Positions 1 through 9,085 are shown, counted from the stretch's first letter. The stretch is 64,000 nucleotides of DNA from Paraburkholderia sp. BCC1885 (GCF_900996235.1 NZ_CAAJGM010000111.1:744001-808000), one strand, 5' to 3'. Numbers and translations: made by a program. The notes: generated by a model from the sequence alone, not told the origin.

Positions 1-83
1 CGTGGGCGCGTGATCGGGCATGGCGGCCGCCACAGCCTGGGCGCTGCCGCCTGCTTCATTCAGTCTGAAGACTCAGCCATGGG

Positions 84-842
84 TCACTCCCCCTCCGGCA
101 TCACGCCCAAAGCCTCTTCCGACTCCGCAAACTCCACGCGATTACGCCCGCCACGCTTGGCCTTATAGAGCGCCGAATCCGCGAGACCATACGCGGTATC
201 GAACTCCGTTCTCACCGGATTGGCGCTCACGCCAAAACTCGCCGTAATGCGCCGATTCACCGGCGCGGCAAAAACGTGACTGCCGATCGCCGCGCGCATT
301 TTCTCCGCCAACAGCAGCGCGGCGGCAAGATCGTGGCCCGGCAACAGCACCGTGAACTCTTCGCCGCCGACGCGCCCGATCACCCCCTGCTCGCCCACGA
401 TGCGCCGCAGGCAATCGACAATGCCAAGAATCACCATGTCGCCGACCGGATGGCCGAAATCGTCGTTGACCTTCTTGAACTCGTCGATGTCGAGCAGGAT
501 CATCACAGCCCGGTCGGCGCGCAATGCCTTGCTGGTCCGCTCGATCACCGCGCTACGATTCAGCACGTCGGTCAACGCATCGTGCGTCGCGCGATATTGC
601 AACTGTTGCGTCAGCGCATGCATCTCGCGCTCGGCACGGTCGCTGCGGCCAATCAGGCGGCGCGTCTCGCGCATCAGGCGTTCGAAGTGGCCGATCAGTT
701 CACCGAGCGCAAGGCGGCTCTGCTCCGCGTCAGCGTCGCCATTCGCATGAATCGCGCGTGCCTTCTCCAGCGCATCGCTCTCGTTTCTGAACAGATCGGG
801 AGCATCGTTTGCAGGCACGTCCGAAGAGGATGTTGGTGCCAC
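84..842 (-). CDS. siaD: SiaD-like diguanylate cyclase
   Basis: Predicted cytoplasmic GGDEF enzyme that makes cyclic di-GMP from two GTP, last gene of a siaABCD-type operon. The 252-residue product has a helical N-terminal stretch, then a GGDEF domain with the FDxxxxND-like segment LLDIDEFKKVNDDFGH and the active-site signature GGEEF. No transmembrane segment or other sensor domain is visible, which fits a SiaD that is switched on by binding the SiaC protein. The start is chosen as GTG at 842, 11 bases after the siaC stop, with a GGA Shine-Dalgarno 8 bases upstream; a longer frame running into siaC has no good ribosome site. The family role is known from Pseudomonas; function here is inferred from sequence and gene order. 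Confidence 0.88.
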   Translation of the reverse strand: MAPTSSSDVPANDAPDLFRNESDALEKARAIHANGDADAEQSRLALGELIGHFERLMRETRRLIGRSDRAEREMHALTQQLQYRATHDALTDVLNRSAVIERTSKALRADRAVMILLDIDEFKKVNDDFGHPVGDMVILGIVDCLRRIVGEQGVIGRVGGEEFTVLLPGHDLAAALLLAEKMRAAIGSHVFAAPVNRRITASFGVSANPVRTEFDTAYGLADSALYKAKRGGRNRVEFAESEEALGVMPEGE

Positions 843-853
843 CTTAGCCGTCC

Positions 854-1240
854 TTACGTCGCAACCGGACAATCGGTGAATTCGATCGCCGTGAAATCGG
901 CTTGCAATTCCTCGCCGAATTCCAGAATGGTTTCGTCCTCGGCGTCGCGATACCATCTCACCATGACGCGGTTGCCCGATGACGCCGCCTGATCCAGCGC
1001 ATCGAACACGCTGAACAGCATCTTGGTGCTCGAACTGTTGAAGTACGTCAGCGTCACTTCGACCGTGATGACGGCGTCGCTGCAGTTCGCGAGGTACGTG
1101 CGCAGGCCCTCGATGACGGGAGCATAGAAAGCCGCCGCATTCTCGGGATAAGACTCTCCCCGAAACGTCAGCAGGTTCTGGTCGAACTTGAAATCGATTT
1201 CCGGCGACGTAGTCGTGGCCGCAATGTACAGATTATCCAT
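854..1240 (-). CDS. siaC: SiaC-family regulatory phosphoprotein (DUF1987)
   Basis: Small cytoplasmic switch protein of 128 residues. In the known Sia system, unphosphorylated SiaC binds and activates the diguanylate cyclase SiaD, while the kinase SiaB phosphorylates it and the phosphatase SiaA reverses this. The family hallmark YFNSSSTKML is present, so Thr72 is the likely phospho-acceptor by position. The start at 1240 follows a GGGA ribosome site; an upstream in-frame extension toward siaB lacks one. It sits 20 bases after siaB and 11 bases before siaD, so the four genes are almost certainly co-transcribed. Confidence 0.88.
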   Translation of the reverse strand: MDNLYIAATTTSPEIDFKFDQNLLTFRGESYPENAAAFYAPVIEGLRTYLANCSDAVITVEVTLTYFNSSSTKMLFSVFDALDQAASSGNRVMVRWYRDAEDETILEFGEELQADFTAIEFTDCPVAT

Positions 1241-1260
1241 GGCGCGTTCCCGTCCCTTGG

Positions 1261-1830
1261 TCAGATGATGGTCTTGAGGCAAAACAGCGTGGTTTCCGGG
1301 GCATCGGCACGCGGATAAAAAGCGAACTCGAGCGGCGCGCTCGCGTCCCGTGCCATCGTCAGGAAACCTAGTCCAGCGCCCTTGCTCTCATCCGGCGTAT
1401 CGGCACGCAGCGATTGCTTGTAGGCCTGCTTGATTTCATCAAGCGACATGTTGCACAACGGTTCCAGCTTCTCGCGCAGACTGCCCACCGCGGTCGTCGC
1501 AACCGGATTGACGCACATCATGAGGTGACGCTCGCCCTCGGTGCTGATGCATACCGCACCCTCGCGCACGGCTCCGCCCTTGCCGTCTCCCTCGACAAGC
1601 GAGTCGGACGAATAGTGGACGATATTCTGCGAGATTTCGATAAAGGACGAAAATAATTTACGCCGGGTGGGCGCGCTGACCCCGGCCACTTCGAGTTGCA
1701 GCTTCACGACCTCGCTCATCGCCGAGACGATGCTGTGAGAGAAATAACCCTTGTGATAAAAAATCAGGTTGCGCCGCTGAGCCAGTTCGAAGAACGCGGC
1801 ATCCTGCTCTAAAAGTTCAAACATGTTCAT
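1261..1830 (-). CDS. siaB: SiaB-family protein kinase (DUF6272)
   Basis: Predicted 189-residue cytoplasmic kinase of the SiaB type that phosphorylates SiaC. It resembles a stripped-down GHKL ATPase: an N-box-like helix FIEISQNIVHYS around residues 65-76 and a C-terminal glycine lid KGAGLGFLTMAR. No dimerization or sensor domain is present. The start MNMFEL at 1830 overlaps nothing and lies 8 bases after the siaA stop, behind an AAGG ribosome site. Order and spacing match siaA-siaB-siaC-siaD operons of pseudomonads and burkholderias. Confidence 0.85.
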   Translation of the reverse strand: MNMFELLEQDAAFFELAQRRNLIFYHKGYFSHSIVSAMSEVVKLQLEVAGVSAPTRRKLFSSFIEISQNIVHYSSDSLVEGDGKGGAVREGAVCISTEGERHLMMCVNPVATTAVGSLREKLEPLCNMSLDEIKQAYKQSLRADTPDESKGAGLGFLTMARDASAPLEFAFYPRADAPETTLFCLKTII

Positions 1831-1838
1831 GGGATACC

Positions 1839-3104
1839 TTAAACACGGGCAAAAAACAGCGTGACGTCGTCGCGACGCGCCTGTCCGCCCTGCCAGTCGG
1901 CCAACGCGCGCCACAAGGCGTCGCATACGGTGGATGGCGATTGCTCGCGGTTCTCGGCGATGAGATCGAGCGCGCGTCGCTTGCCAAAGGAAATCTTTCG
2001 CGGGCCGCCGATCTGGTCGATCAGCCCGTCGGTCGAAACGAACAGCAGGCTGCCCGGCGGCAGCGCCACGGCGTTCAGCGCCCACGTATAGTCCGCAAGG
2101 CTGTCGACGTAGCCCACGCCCATCCGTTCGCCCGCAATGCTTTCAAAGTGGTCGGCATTTGGCCGTAATACGTGCAGCGCGATGCGTGCACCGGAGAAAC
2201 GGAGTTGCTGCTGCGCCGCGTCGAACCAGAAGAAAGCCGCATCGAGCCCGTCGTTCGACTGCGGCGACTCGCCGGTGCCGTGCACCTGTCCGAGCAAGCC
2301 CTTGACGTTGCGGTTGACCGCAGCCAAAAGCGCCGACGGATCGCGCGGGCCGATCCGCTCCAGCGCCTGCGAGAGCGACGCCGAGGCAAGCAGCGTCATG
2401 AAAGCGCCTGGCACGCCATGCCCGGTGCAATCGGCGACGGCGCCGAACCAGCCATCGGCAAACGAAGCGAAGTGGTAAAAATCACCGCCCACCACGTCGC
2501 GCGGCTCCCAGACCAGCGTGGCATCCGGCAACATGGACGAGAGCGCATCGCGCGAAGCCCGCAGCATGGCCTGCTGGATCACGCTCGCATATTCGATGCT
2601 CTGCATGATCTGGCGGTTCTTTTCCGCCTGCATTTCGGCCACCGCGCCCAATAGCTGAAAGCCGCTCGCCAGTCCGGCAAAGCGGCCCTCCCGCGTGACG
2701 ATGAAGCCGTCGGACAAAGCCTTGTTGCCCACTTCGACCGTCTTGAAGGTAAGCGCCTCGATGCTCATGTCCGCGTCGACGATGAGCGGTTCCTTGTCCA
2801 TGAAGGCAATGCAGCTTTTCTTGTCGTAGAGTTCGCGATGAAACGGTTTGCTCATCTGCGACAGGAAAATATCGCGGTTGATCAGTCCGATGGGACGGCC
2901 GCCTTCGAGCACGGCCAAACTGACCATGTCGCGCCGCGCGTAGAAGATCTCCATTGCCAGGGAGTTCGAATCAGCTGCGTCCACGGCCGGGACGTCCTGA
3001 CACAGATCGCCGGCGCAACGCGGACTTCCGGGTACGCCGGGGTGACGAAACTGCGCAAGCGCGGGGTGCATTTGACGACTGCCCGTTGAACGAGAAATCA
3101 GCAC
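1839..3104 (-). CDS. siaA: SpoIIE/PP2C-type phosphatase with CBS-like sensor (SiaA-like)
   Basis: First gene of the Sia operon, predicted serine/threonine phosphatase that dephosphorylates SiaC. The C-terminal 230 residues hold the PP2C/SpoIIE signatures EPRDVVGGDFYHF, ADCTGHGVPGAFMT, STDGLIDQIGG and RDDVTLFF, which carry the metal-binding aspartates. The N-terminal 150 residues look like a CBS-domain pair (segments IGLINRDIFLSQM and EGRFAGLASGFQLL), linked by a short coiled segment. Pseudomonas SiaA instead has a periplasmic sensor, membrane helices and HAMP, so this is a soluble variant. A GTG at 3104 gives 421 residues; an ATG at 3071 is an alternative, and neither has a strong ribosome site. 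Confidence 0.83.
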   Translation of the reverse strand: MLISRSTGSRQMHPALAQFRHPGVPGSPRCAGDLCQDVPAVDAADSNSLAMEIFYARRDMVSLAVLEGGRPIGLINRDIFLSQMSKPFHRELYDKKSCIAFMDKEPLIVDADMSIEALTFKTVEVGNKALSDGFIVTREGRFAGLASGFQLLGAVAEMQAEKNRQIMQSIEYASVIQQAMLRASRDALSSMLPDATLVWEPRDVVGGDFYHFASFADGWFGAVADCTGHGVPGAFMTLLASASLSQALERIGPRDPSALLAAVNRNVKGLLGQVHGTGESPQSNDGLDAAFFWFDAAQQQLRFSGARIALHVLRPNADHFESIAGERMGVGYVDSLADYTWALNAVALPPGSLLFVSTDGLIDQIGGPRKISFGKRRALDLIAENREQSPSTVCDALWRALADWQGGQARRDDVTLFFARV

Positions 3105-3429
3105 GCTAAAGGGTCTTTATGACAGTTTCGTTACACCCCCACATTAAAGAAATCCGCCCCTAAACGCAGGCTGGAAGCGGCTGAGCCGGAAGCCGCGTTG
3201 CAAACGTTTTCCTCCTGTTATTGCCGCCCTGGGCTGCCGAGCCGTGCGTTGCGTGCCTGCCACGGTTGCATTTCGCTTGACGTAATCGCCCGAAGGAAGG
3301 CGTCACGAATTTACCGATCGCCGGCTTCCCTGAAAAAAGACGGCATGGATGCACGAACGGGCATGCGCGCTGCTCGCCTTCTGGCGTGGCCGTCACATCG
3401 ACGACCGTGTTCATTCCGAGGAGAGCAGC
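3105..3429. other. Intergenic region between divergent siaA and dehydrogenase genes
   Basis: About 325 bases separate the start of the minus-strand Sia operon from the plus-strand dehydrogenase. It must hold both promoters. I see no convincing gene; a frame extending the dehydrogenase upstream lacks homology-like sequence, and the GAGGAG site just before 3430 fixes that start. Confidence 0.5.
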
Positions 3430-4566
3430 ATGAAAGCATTGGTTTATGAAGGTCCACGTAAAGTCGTCGTGAAGGAAATGCCGGACGCGAAGATCGAGCG
3501 GCCGAACGACGTGCTCGTCAAGATCACTACCACTAACATCTGCGGCTCCGATCTGCATATGTATGAAGGCCGCACCGACATGGAGACGGGACGCATCCTC
3601 GGACATGAAAACCTCGGCGTGGTCGTCGAGGTGGGCAAAGGCGTCGAACGTATCAAGGTGGGCGATCGTGTATGTCTGCCGTTCAATATCGGCTGCGGAT
3701 TTTGCAAAAACTGCGAACGCGGCCTGACCGGCTTCTGCCTGACCGCCAACCCCGGCATGGCCGGTGCGGCCTACGGATTTGCCGGCATGGGTCCGTACAG
3801 CGGCGGACAGGCGGAATATTTACGCGTGCCGTTCGGCGATTTCAACTGCCTCGTGCTGCCGCCGGACGCCGAAGAAAAAGAAAACGACTACGTTATGTTG
3901 TCCGATATATTTCCTACCGGCTATCACGCCACCGAGTTGGCCGGCGTCGAGCCCGGCGACAGCGTGGCGATCTATGGCGCCGGGCCGGTCGGATTGATGG
4001 CCGCGCTGTCTGCGTCGCTGAAAGGCGCAAGCAAGGTGATGGTGGTGGACAGCCATCCGGACCGGCTCAAGCTCGCGGAAAAACTCGGCGCGATTCCGAT
4101 TGACGATAGCGACGGCACGTCCGCCGATCAGATACTCGAAATGACCGGCGGCGAAGGGGCGGATCGCGGCTGCGAATGCGTCGGTTATCAATGCACCTGC
4201 AAGGGTCACGAAGTGCCGAACGCGACCATGAATAACCTGATCAAAGCGGTACGCCCGACCGGTGGCATCGGCGTGGTGGGTGTGTTCGTCGCGCAGGACC
4301 CGAACGCCGAAGACGATCTTGCGAAGGAAGGCCGGCTCGCGCTCGACTTCGGGCAGCTATGGATGAAGGGCCAGCACATCGCGACGGGCCAGGCCAACGT
4401 CAAGGCGTATAACCGGAAACTGCGCGACCTGATCGCGGCGGGCAAGGCGAAGCCGTCACAGATCATCTCGCACGAATTGCCGCTCGAAAAGGCCGCGGAG
4501 GGCTATAAGCACTTCGATGAACGCGAGGAAGGCTGGACGAAGGTAGTGTTGAAACCAGCGGCTTAA
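3430..4566 (+). CDS. Zinc-dependent dehydrogenase, glutathione-independent formaldehyde dehydrogenase type
   Basis: Medium-chain NAD(P)-dependent dehydrogenase of 378 residues. The catalytic zinc segment NICGSDLHMYEG and GHENLGVV, the four-cysteine structural-zinc loop GCGFCKNCERGLTGFC, and the Rossmann motif YGAGPVGLMA are all present. The inserted region with ECVGYQCTCKGHE is typical of the formaldehyde dismutase/FdhA branch that works without glutathione. The likely role is aldehyde or formaldehyde detoxification, though the exact substrate cannot be read from sequence. The start is set by GAGGAG seven bases upstream. It is monocistronic and followed by a strong terminator hairpin. Confidence 0.85.
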   Translation: MKALVYEGPRKVVVKEMPDAKIERPNDVLVKITTTNICGSDLHMYEGRTDMETGRILGHENLGVVVEVGKGVERIKVGDRVCLPFNIGCGFCKNCERGLTGFCLTANPGMAGAAYGFAGMGPYSGGQAEYLRVPFGDFNCLVLPPDAEEKENDYVMLSDIFPTGYHATELAGVEPGDSVAIYGAGPVGLMAALSASLKGASKVMVVDSHPDRLKLAEKLGAIPIDDSDGTSADQILEMTGGEGADRGCECVGYQCTCKGHEVPNATMNNLIKAVRPTGGIGVVGVFVAQDPNAEDDLAKEGRLALDFGQLWMKGQHIATGQANVKAYNRKLRDLIAAGKAKPSQIISHELPLEKAAEGYKHFDEREEGWTKVVLKPAA

Positions 4567-4582
4567 GGGCTTTAGTGAAATG

Positions 4583-4617
4583 GCCGTCGCATGGGGAATG
4601 GGAATGCGACGGCTTTT
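4583..4617 (+). terminator. Intrinsic terminator after the dehydrogenase
   Basis: Arms GCCGTCGCAT (4583-4592) and ATGCGACGGC (4604-4613) form a 10-bp stem directly followed by TTTT, just 16 bases after the dehydrogenase stop. Confidence 0.85.
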
Positions 4618-4701
4618 CTCTTGAGCGGACCAGCGGCGTTTTGTTTCGACGCCGCTCGCCGCGCGCGATTGCAACACGGCTGCTGCGGCGTTCCCTTTGC
4701 T

Positions 4702-5043
4702 TTATTGCCCGTTTGCTTTCTTTTCGGCGTTCTGAATATTGTCTGGATAATCGTGCTGTTCGCCGGACGGGTTATAGCCGTTCTTTTCCAGTTTCTGCAG
4801 TTCCGCGTCCTTCTGCGCGCGGTTGGATTTACGCGCGGCCTTATTGGCAGCCCGCTTCTGAGCCGATGAAGTCGCAGACGCGGCTGGCGGCGTATTGCTT
4901 TGTGCGGTTTGTGTCGCGGTTTGTGTCGTGCTACCGGCGGGCGGTGCTGCTGTCGATTGGGCGAAAGCGGGTGTCAGCGGGCCCAGGCAAGCGGCGGCGG
5001 TCAGCGCGAGCAAAATACGGTCACGGCGGTTCGAATGGGGCAT
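4702..5043 (-). CDS. Exported DUF4148 protein
   Basis: A 113-residue secreted protein with a signal peptide ending in PAFAQ at about residue 28, then an Ala/Thr/Ser/Gln-rich low-complexity linker and a basic helix. The C-terminus LEKNGYNPSGEQHDYPDNIQ matches the conserved tail of DUF4148, a family abundant in Burkholderia and of unknown function. The start at 5043 follows GGGAG; a 40-residue upstream extension has no signal sequence and is not used. It converges on the dehydrogenase terminator at 4.6 kb. Confidence 0.8.
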   Translation of the reverse strand: MPHSNRRDRILLALTAAACLGPLTPAFAQSTAAPPAGSTTQTATQTAQSNTPPAASATSSAQKRAANKAARKSNRAQKDAELQKLEKNGYNPSGEQHDYPDNIQNAEKKANGQ

Positions 5044-5389
5044 TTTTTTCTCCCTGGCTTGAGTGGCTCCGAACCCGCCGCAAGGGTTGTGCCTGTGCCA
5101 TTCGTTTGCACGCGTGATCGAATCAAGCCGATTTATCCGACGGACGTTTGGGTTGTCATGCACCGCGACTCGCGCAGAATCGCAGAATCCGGCTGATACG
5201 TGATCGCCTGGTGGCGGAGGTGACGCGTTACGCGCAGACCCGCCACCATAGAGCGTAATGACGGCGCCGGTTACTACTGTCTGTCCGGCCCCGGTCCGAC
5301 GGCGCAGTGATGTGCGTCAAGTACCTTAGCCGGGCGCCACAGCGGCGGCGCCCGGTTAGCGAATACATCATCAGAGCATCTTTGGTGTC
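5044..5389. other. Gene-free stretch with one hairpin
   Basis: About 345 bases between two minus-strand genes for exported proteins. The only structure I see is the 9-bp hairpin at 5330-5355; the rest presumably carries the promoter of the DUF4148 gene. Confidence 0.5.
5330..5355 (-). terminator. Hairpin downstream of exported-protein gene
   Basis: Arms CCGGGCGCC (5330-5338) and GGCGCCCGG (5347-5355) form a 9-bp GC-only stem 35 bases beyond the stop of the gene at 5390-5848. No T-run follows on either strand, so termination is inferred. Confidence 0.5.
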
Positions 5390-5848
5390 TTAGTGAACCG
5401 GTTCGATCTTGAAAGCATCCACCGCTACGCCGAGATTCAAGCCTTCACCGCTGCCGCTTAACGCCATCGACGTCGTTCCCTTGGTCAGTACCTGGGCAGT
5501 GCCGCTATTTCCCACGCCGGCCGAAGCACCGGCCTGCGCATAACTGCCGTACACATCTCTAATGCTATAGACGTTGCTGATATCGCCGTGGCCGCTGACG
5601 TGAAACTTGCCTGCCGTCAAACCGCCTCCGTGCACGCTGATCGTGACAGCGGCCCGTTGCCCGTTATCGCAAGTGACTCTGCCGTGGCCTTCAGCGTGCT
5701 GATAAATCGCTGACCACCCGGCCATGCTGAAAGTCAGATGGCATTTCACCGGTGCGCCGGCTGCCTGGGCCGGGACGGCGGTCAAGCTCGTCAGGGCGCC
5801 CGCGCACAGCAACGTGGCGGCAGTCGATACAAGGGTACGCTTGCTCAT
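5390..5848 (-). CDS. Exported protein of unknown function
   Basis: A 152-residue protein with a clear signal peptide (positively charged MSKRTL start, hydrophobic core, AQA cleavage site near residue 30). The mature part is glycine-rich and beta-prone, with CHLTFSMAGWS near its start and a serine/glycine-rich C-terminus, ending EPVH. It contains two cysteines (in KCHL and TCDNG), a plausible periplasmic disulfide. I do not recognise the family. The start at 5848 follows AGGAG; a six-residue longer start is possible. Confidence 0.65.
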   Translation of the reverse strand: MSKRTLVSTAATLLCAGALTSLTAVPAQAAGAPVKCHLTFSMAGWSAIYQHAEGHGRVTCDNGQRAAVTISVHGGGLTAGKFHVSGHGDISNVYSIRDVYGSYAQAGASAGVGNSGTAQVLTKGTTSMALSGSGEGLNLGVAVDAFKIEPVH

Positions 5849-6305
5849 AGAAGTCTCCTGGCACATGAAGATGGGGTATGTAGTTTAACCGTCATTCGCA
5901 GCGGGTCGGTAGACGGTTATTGGAATGTCCGTTTGGTGATTATGGCGTTCTCGGCGTCATGCTCTTTTCGGGCGGCGACACGACATCCAACCGCGCAGTC
6001 GTGCAAAGCGCGGCAGAAGCGTATCGCCTTAGCGCTCAATGCCATTAAGGAATTTGCGCGCGGCGGCTACTTGCAGCGGCTGCTTCTAAGTTGCACGCAA
6101 GCGCTTGTCACCCAGATGGCGCAGACCGCAGTTTGCAATCGCCATCATTCGATTGCACAGCAGTTTTGCCGTTGGCTGCTGCTGAGTCTGGACCGCCTCC
6201 AGACCACCGAGTTAAACATGATGCAGGATCTGATCGCGAACACGCAGAAGCGGAGCCTATATTTAGCGGAGTAGTGTCCGTGGCTTCGAAAGACGGCGCA
6301 GCCAA
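5849..6305. other. Gene-free stretch
   Basis: About 455 bases between the exported-protein gene and the end of the histidine kinase gene. Short reading frames here lack ribosome sites and protein-like composition. I see no RNA gene or repeat. Confidence 0.4.
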
Positions 6306-7427
6306 TCAACAGCTACGCGGCAGTCGTACCTCAAATTTGGTTTCACCCTGTTCGGACCGCACTTCGATTTCGCCTCCATGCGCCCGCGCAATTTCACGCA
6401 CGATATACAGACCCAGACCGAGGTGCCGGTCCTCCTCATATCCTTCGCTCTGACTCGCGCCGCGCTTCAGGGGTTCGAACATCTGTTCCAGAGCTGACGT
6501 TTCAATTGCCGGCCCTCTATTCGCAACGACGATACGCACGTCATCTTTCTGACCGCTCACCATCACCCAAACCGGCGTGTTCGGCGCCCCGTATTTGACT
6601 GCGTTCAAGACGAGGTTTCCAAGCAATTGCTGCAGACGTGGGCCGTCCCAGACTCCATCATTATTTCCCCGCACGTGCAGCTCAATCTGGCGATCGGGAT
6701 GGATCGTGCGAAGCTGGTCCAGTTCGTCACCGAATACGACGGCCAGGTCGACGCGGGTCGGAGCGATGTTGATGCCCAGACCCAGCTTCGTCCGGTTGAA
6801 GTCGCATAGATCGTCCAGCAGCGACTGCATGCGGGCGCCACTTCTGATAAGCCGACCGGCGGCGCTTGTCACGCTCTCGCCGGCGTTCAATGCGGCAAGA
6901 TGCGAAGCCGTTATCTGGATGGCTTGAAGTGGACTGCGCATGTCATGCCCGAGCATCCCAAGCAGCAGGTTGCGCGACTGTTCCACCTGAGCGCTGAAAT
7001 GGTCGAGCGATTCCGCAAGCGCCTGATCGACCGCCTCGTTGAGTCTGATCGCGTCGTCCATGCTCAGCGCGTCATGTGGGCATTCATCCATCCATAGACG
7101 AATGACGCTGGCGCGCAGTGCCCGGTATTCGGCTACTACCTGCCGGACGTCGAAGCCGCTTCGCGCCCGCAGGATCGCGTGCGTCTGCGCAGCAGTCTCC
7201 GGCGCATCTATCGGGCTTGGGGCGCGCCCCTGCGACTTTTCAATTTGTGCGTCCCTCGTCTGCGCGGCCGAGATATCCTTTGCTATCGCCTCCAGTATCT
7301 GCTGTGCGTGGTCGCGTAAAGCCGGAGAATTCATGTTCGCTGCCGCCGGCAATAGCGAGCTGGCAAACGTCTCCCATTGCGCCACGATCGCTTCCATGTT
7401 TCGCAAGATGAAGTCAGCCAGCCGCAT
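6306..7427 (-). CDS. Sensor histidine kinase with RsbRD-like N-terminal domain
   Basis: Soluble histidine kinase of 373 residues. An all-helical N-terminal domain (residues 1-150, beginning MRLADFILRN) resembles the RsbRD_N sensor fold; no membrane helix is present. The phospho-acceptor motif is GMLGHDMRSPLQ, followed by the ATP-binding N-box LLGNLVLNAVKYG and the G-box HLGLGLYIVREI. The start at 7427 has AGAGGG six bases upstream; an 18-residue longer start at 7481 lacks such a site. It is divergent from a single-domain response regulator at 7559, its probable partner. The signal is unknown. Confidence 0.83.
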   Translation of the reverse strand: MRLADFILRNMEAIVAQWETFASSLLPAAANMNSPALRDHAQQILEAIAKDISAAQTRDAQIEKSQGRAPSPIDAPETAAQTHAILRARSGFDVRQVVAEYRALRASVIRLWMDECPHDALSMDDAIRLNEAVDQALAESLDHFSAQVEQSRNLLLGMLGHDMRSPLQAIQITASHLAALNAGESVTSAAGRLIRSGARMQSLLDDLCDFNRTKLGLGINIAPTRVDLAVVFGDELDQLRTIHPDRQIELHVRGNNDGVWDGPRLQQLLGNLVLNAVKYGAPNTPVWVMVSGQKDDVRIVVANRGPAIETSALEQMFEPLKRGASQSEGYEEDRHLGLGLYIVREIARAHGGEIEVRSEQGETKFEVRLPRSC

Positions 7428-7558
7428 GTGGCCCTCTGATAATTGGCAAAAATCCGAGCGCCGGATATCTCTGCCTTCCATGGTACGCGGAAAATATCGT
7501 TATATCCGGGCGGGCCCACCGATTGCGATGAAATGAAGGACCGCCTGGAGAAACCGTG

Positions 7559-7975
7559 ATGCTCCCCATCCACACTCACCACCTACTCGTCGCGGATGAC
7601 GATCCTAATTTGCTCGCCGCATACGTTCAGTACTTCGAACTTCATGGTTACGACGTCAGGGCCGCACAAGACGGAGCCGACGCGTTGACCGAATACAGCC
7701 GATGGTTTCCGGCACTCGTTATTCTCGACATTCAGATGCCCAGGCTCGACGGTAGAGCGGTGGCCCGCGAAATCCGGCGTTTCGCGCGCCCGTCCGCACC
7801 CTTACTGTTGGCGGTATCCGGGTTGTGGTCACCGTCCGAAAGAGCTGACTCCCTGAAGGCCGGTTTTGATCATCACTTCGCAAAACCCGCCGACCTGTCT
7901 GTCATTCTTGCCATCGTCGCCTCTCGCTCGCGCATTGGTGATCCGGATATCGCCAGAACCCAGAGTCGCTATTGA
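7559..7975 (+). CDS. Single-domain response regulator
   Basis: A 138-residue CheY-like receiver with no output domain. The acidic pocket VADDD, the phospho-acceptor aspartate in VILDIQMPRLDG, the switch residue in LAVSG and the lysine in FAKPAD are all present. It is divergent from the histidine kinase at 6306-7427 with a 130-base shared promoter region, so the two probably form a pair; output would be by protein interaction. The start at 7559 follows GGAG; a GTG one codon earlier is possible. Confidence 0.82.
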   Translation: MLPIHTHHLLVADDDPNLLAAYVQYFELHGYDVRAAQDGADALTEYSRWFPALVILDIQMPRLDGRAVAREIRRFARPSAPLLLAVSGLWSPSERADSLKAGFDHHFAKPADLSVILAIVASRSRIGDPDIARTQSRY

Positions 7976-8157
7976 CCCGACCGTGTTCGATAAAGCAGAG
8001 CGAGCAGCGGCTTCTTTTCGTGGCGGCGGAGTCAATGATCGAGTTTCAGGGTCGGCCTTCCGAATTCTGTGTGCCGCCGCCCAAGCCTCTCCAATGGCAC
8101 GGCACCAGCGCCTTGCGGCACCGGTGGTCTGAACGCGTGCTTATCTCATCGCCAGAT

Positions 8158-8694
8158 TTAATAAAGCATCCCGGTCTTGTCGCCCACCGATCGGCTACCG
8201 ACCGCGTCCAGTTTGCTTTGTAGCTCTGCCTTGCGCGTGGCCAGCCTGGCGCCCAACCTCTGAAGATCACATTTTGATTTGCGCAATTCTGGAAAAAGTT
8301 CCTGCTCCTCTTCTTCCACGTGATGCTCTACCATCTCGCTCATTACCTTGAAAGTCGCATCGAATCCTTTGTCGCCGGCTTTCAGCGTTTCAAATTTCGC
8401 GATCAACGTCTTGACGAGAAAGTGCTCAACATATGCTTCGTCGACGTCGACCTTATCGCTATCGGGCAATGCCTGCTGTGCGGCCGGATAGAGAATTTCC
8501 TCTTCGAGGATCGCGTGAATGGACAACTCTTCGCAGGCGCGCTGTGCAAGAGCCGCCTTCCTTTCAAGATCGGCGTCTTCAGCCTTCCTGAAAGCCGTAA
8601 ACAGCTTTTCGACCGCGCGATGTTCCGCCTCGAGAAAGGCCAATGCGTCCCGCGAGGTGGAATTTTCATCCGTTGTGCCAACTTTAGCTTCCAT
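8158..8694 (-). CDS. Hemerythrin-domain protein
   Basis: A 178-residue cytoplasmic four-helix protein of the hemerythrin HHE family. Candidate iron ligands are H in EAEHRAVEKLF, H and E in SIHAILEEEILYP, H in VEHFLVKTL and the HH pair in EMVEHHVEEEEQELFP. Such proteins bind a di-iron centre and act in oxygen, NO or stress handling; the specific role here is not readable. The start at 8694 follows AAGGAG. The next gene upstream (8822-9085) is another small stress-type gene in the same orientation. Confidence 0.82.
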   Translation of the reverse strand: MEAKVGTTDENSTSRDALAFLEAEHRAVEKLFTAFRKAEDADLERKAALAQRACEELSIHAILEEEILYPAAQQALPDSDKVDVDEAYVEHFLVKTLIAKFETLKAGDKGFDATFKVMSEMVEHHVEEEEQELFPELRKSKCDLQRLGARLATRKAELQSKLDAVGSRSVGDKTGMLY

Positions 8695-8821
8695 GATGAT
8701 CTGCTCCTTTGTACGGTTGGATTGCAACCGGTGATGCATTAAAAGACGTTACGCGCCAAGGTGGTTGCCACAACAACCATCCCGCCGCCGTCCGGTCGGG
8801 CGCCATGCGCGCTAGAACCTG

Positions 8822-9085
8822 TTACCGGCCGCGCTGCTCGTCAATGTTCTTGCTCGATGAGTTTGACCCTTCGGTGTCGGGCTTAGCAGTCTGGTCTTCC
8901 CCCGATTCAGTTGTCGACACGTCGACTTCATCAAGAACCTTATCGATCTTCTGGTTGTCACCTTGATCCAACGCTGTCCGCGCTTCTTGGTCCGACATGC
9001 CTCTGTCCTCATTTTCCCCATTCCTCGGCTGTTCCGAGGTCGCGACGTGGTTCGCCGCACTCGCTGTACCTGTTCTGTCCGACAT
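8822..9085 (-). CDS. Small hydrophilic protein of unknown function
   Basis: An 87-residue, highly polar, acidic protein rich in Ser, Thr, Asp and Glu, with no signal peptide or hydrophobic segment; probably disordered. GGAG precedes the start at 9085. It has a central MSDQEARTALDQGD segment and lies upstream of the hemerythrin gene in the same direction, so it may belong to the same stress group. Function unknown. Confidence 0.55.
   Translation of the reverse strand: MSDRTGTASAANHVATSEQPRNGENEDRGMSDQEARTALDQGDNQKIDKVLDEVDVSTTESGEDQTAKPDTEGSNSSSKNIDEQRGR

Noticed and set aside
276..992. 238-residue plus-strand frame
   Set aside because: Antisense to the GGDEF gene; no motifs or ribosome site.
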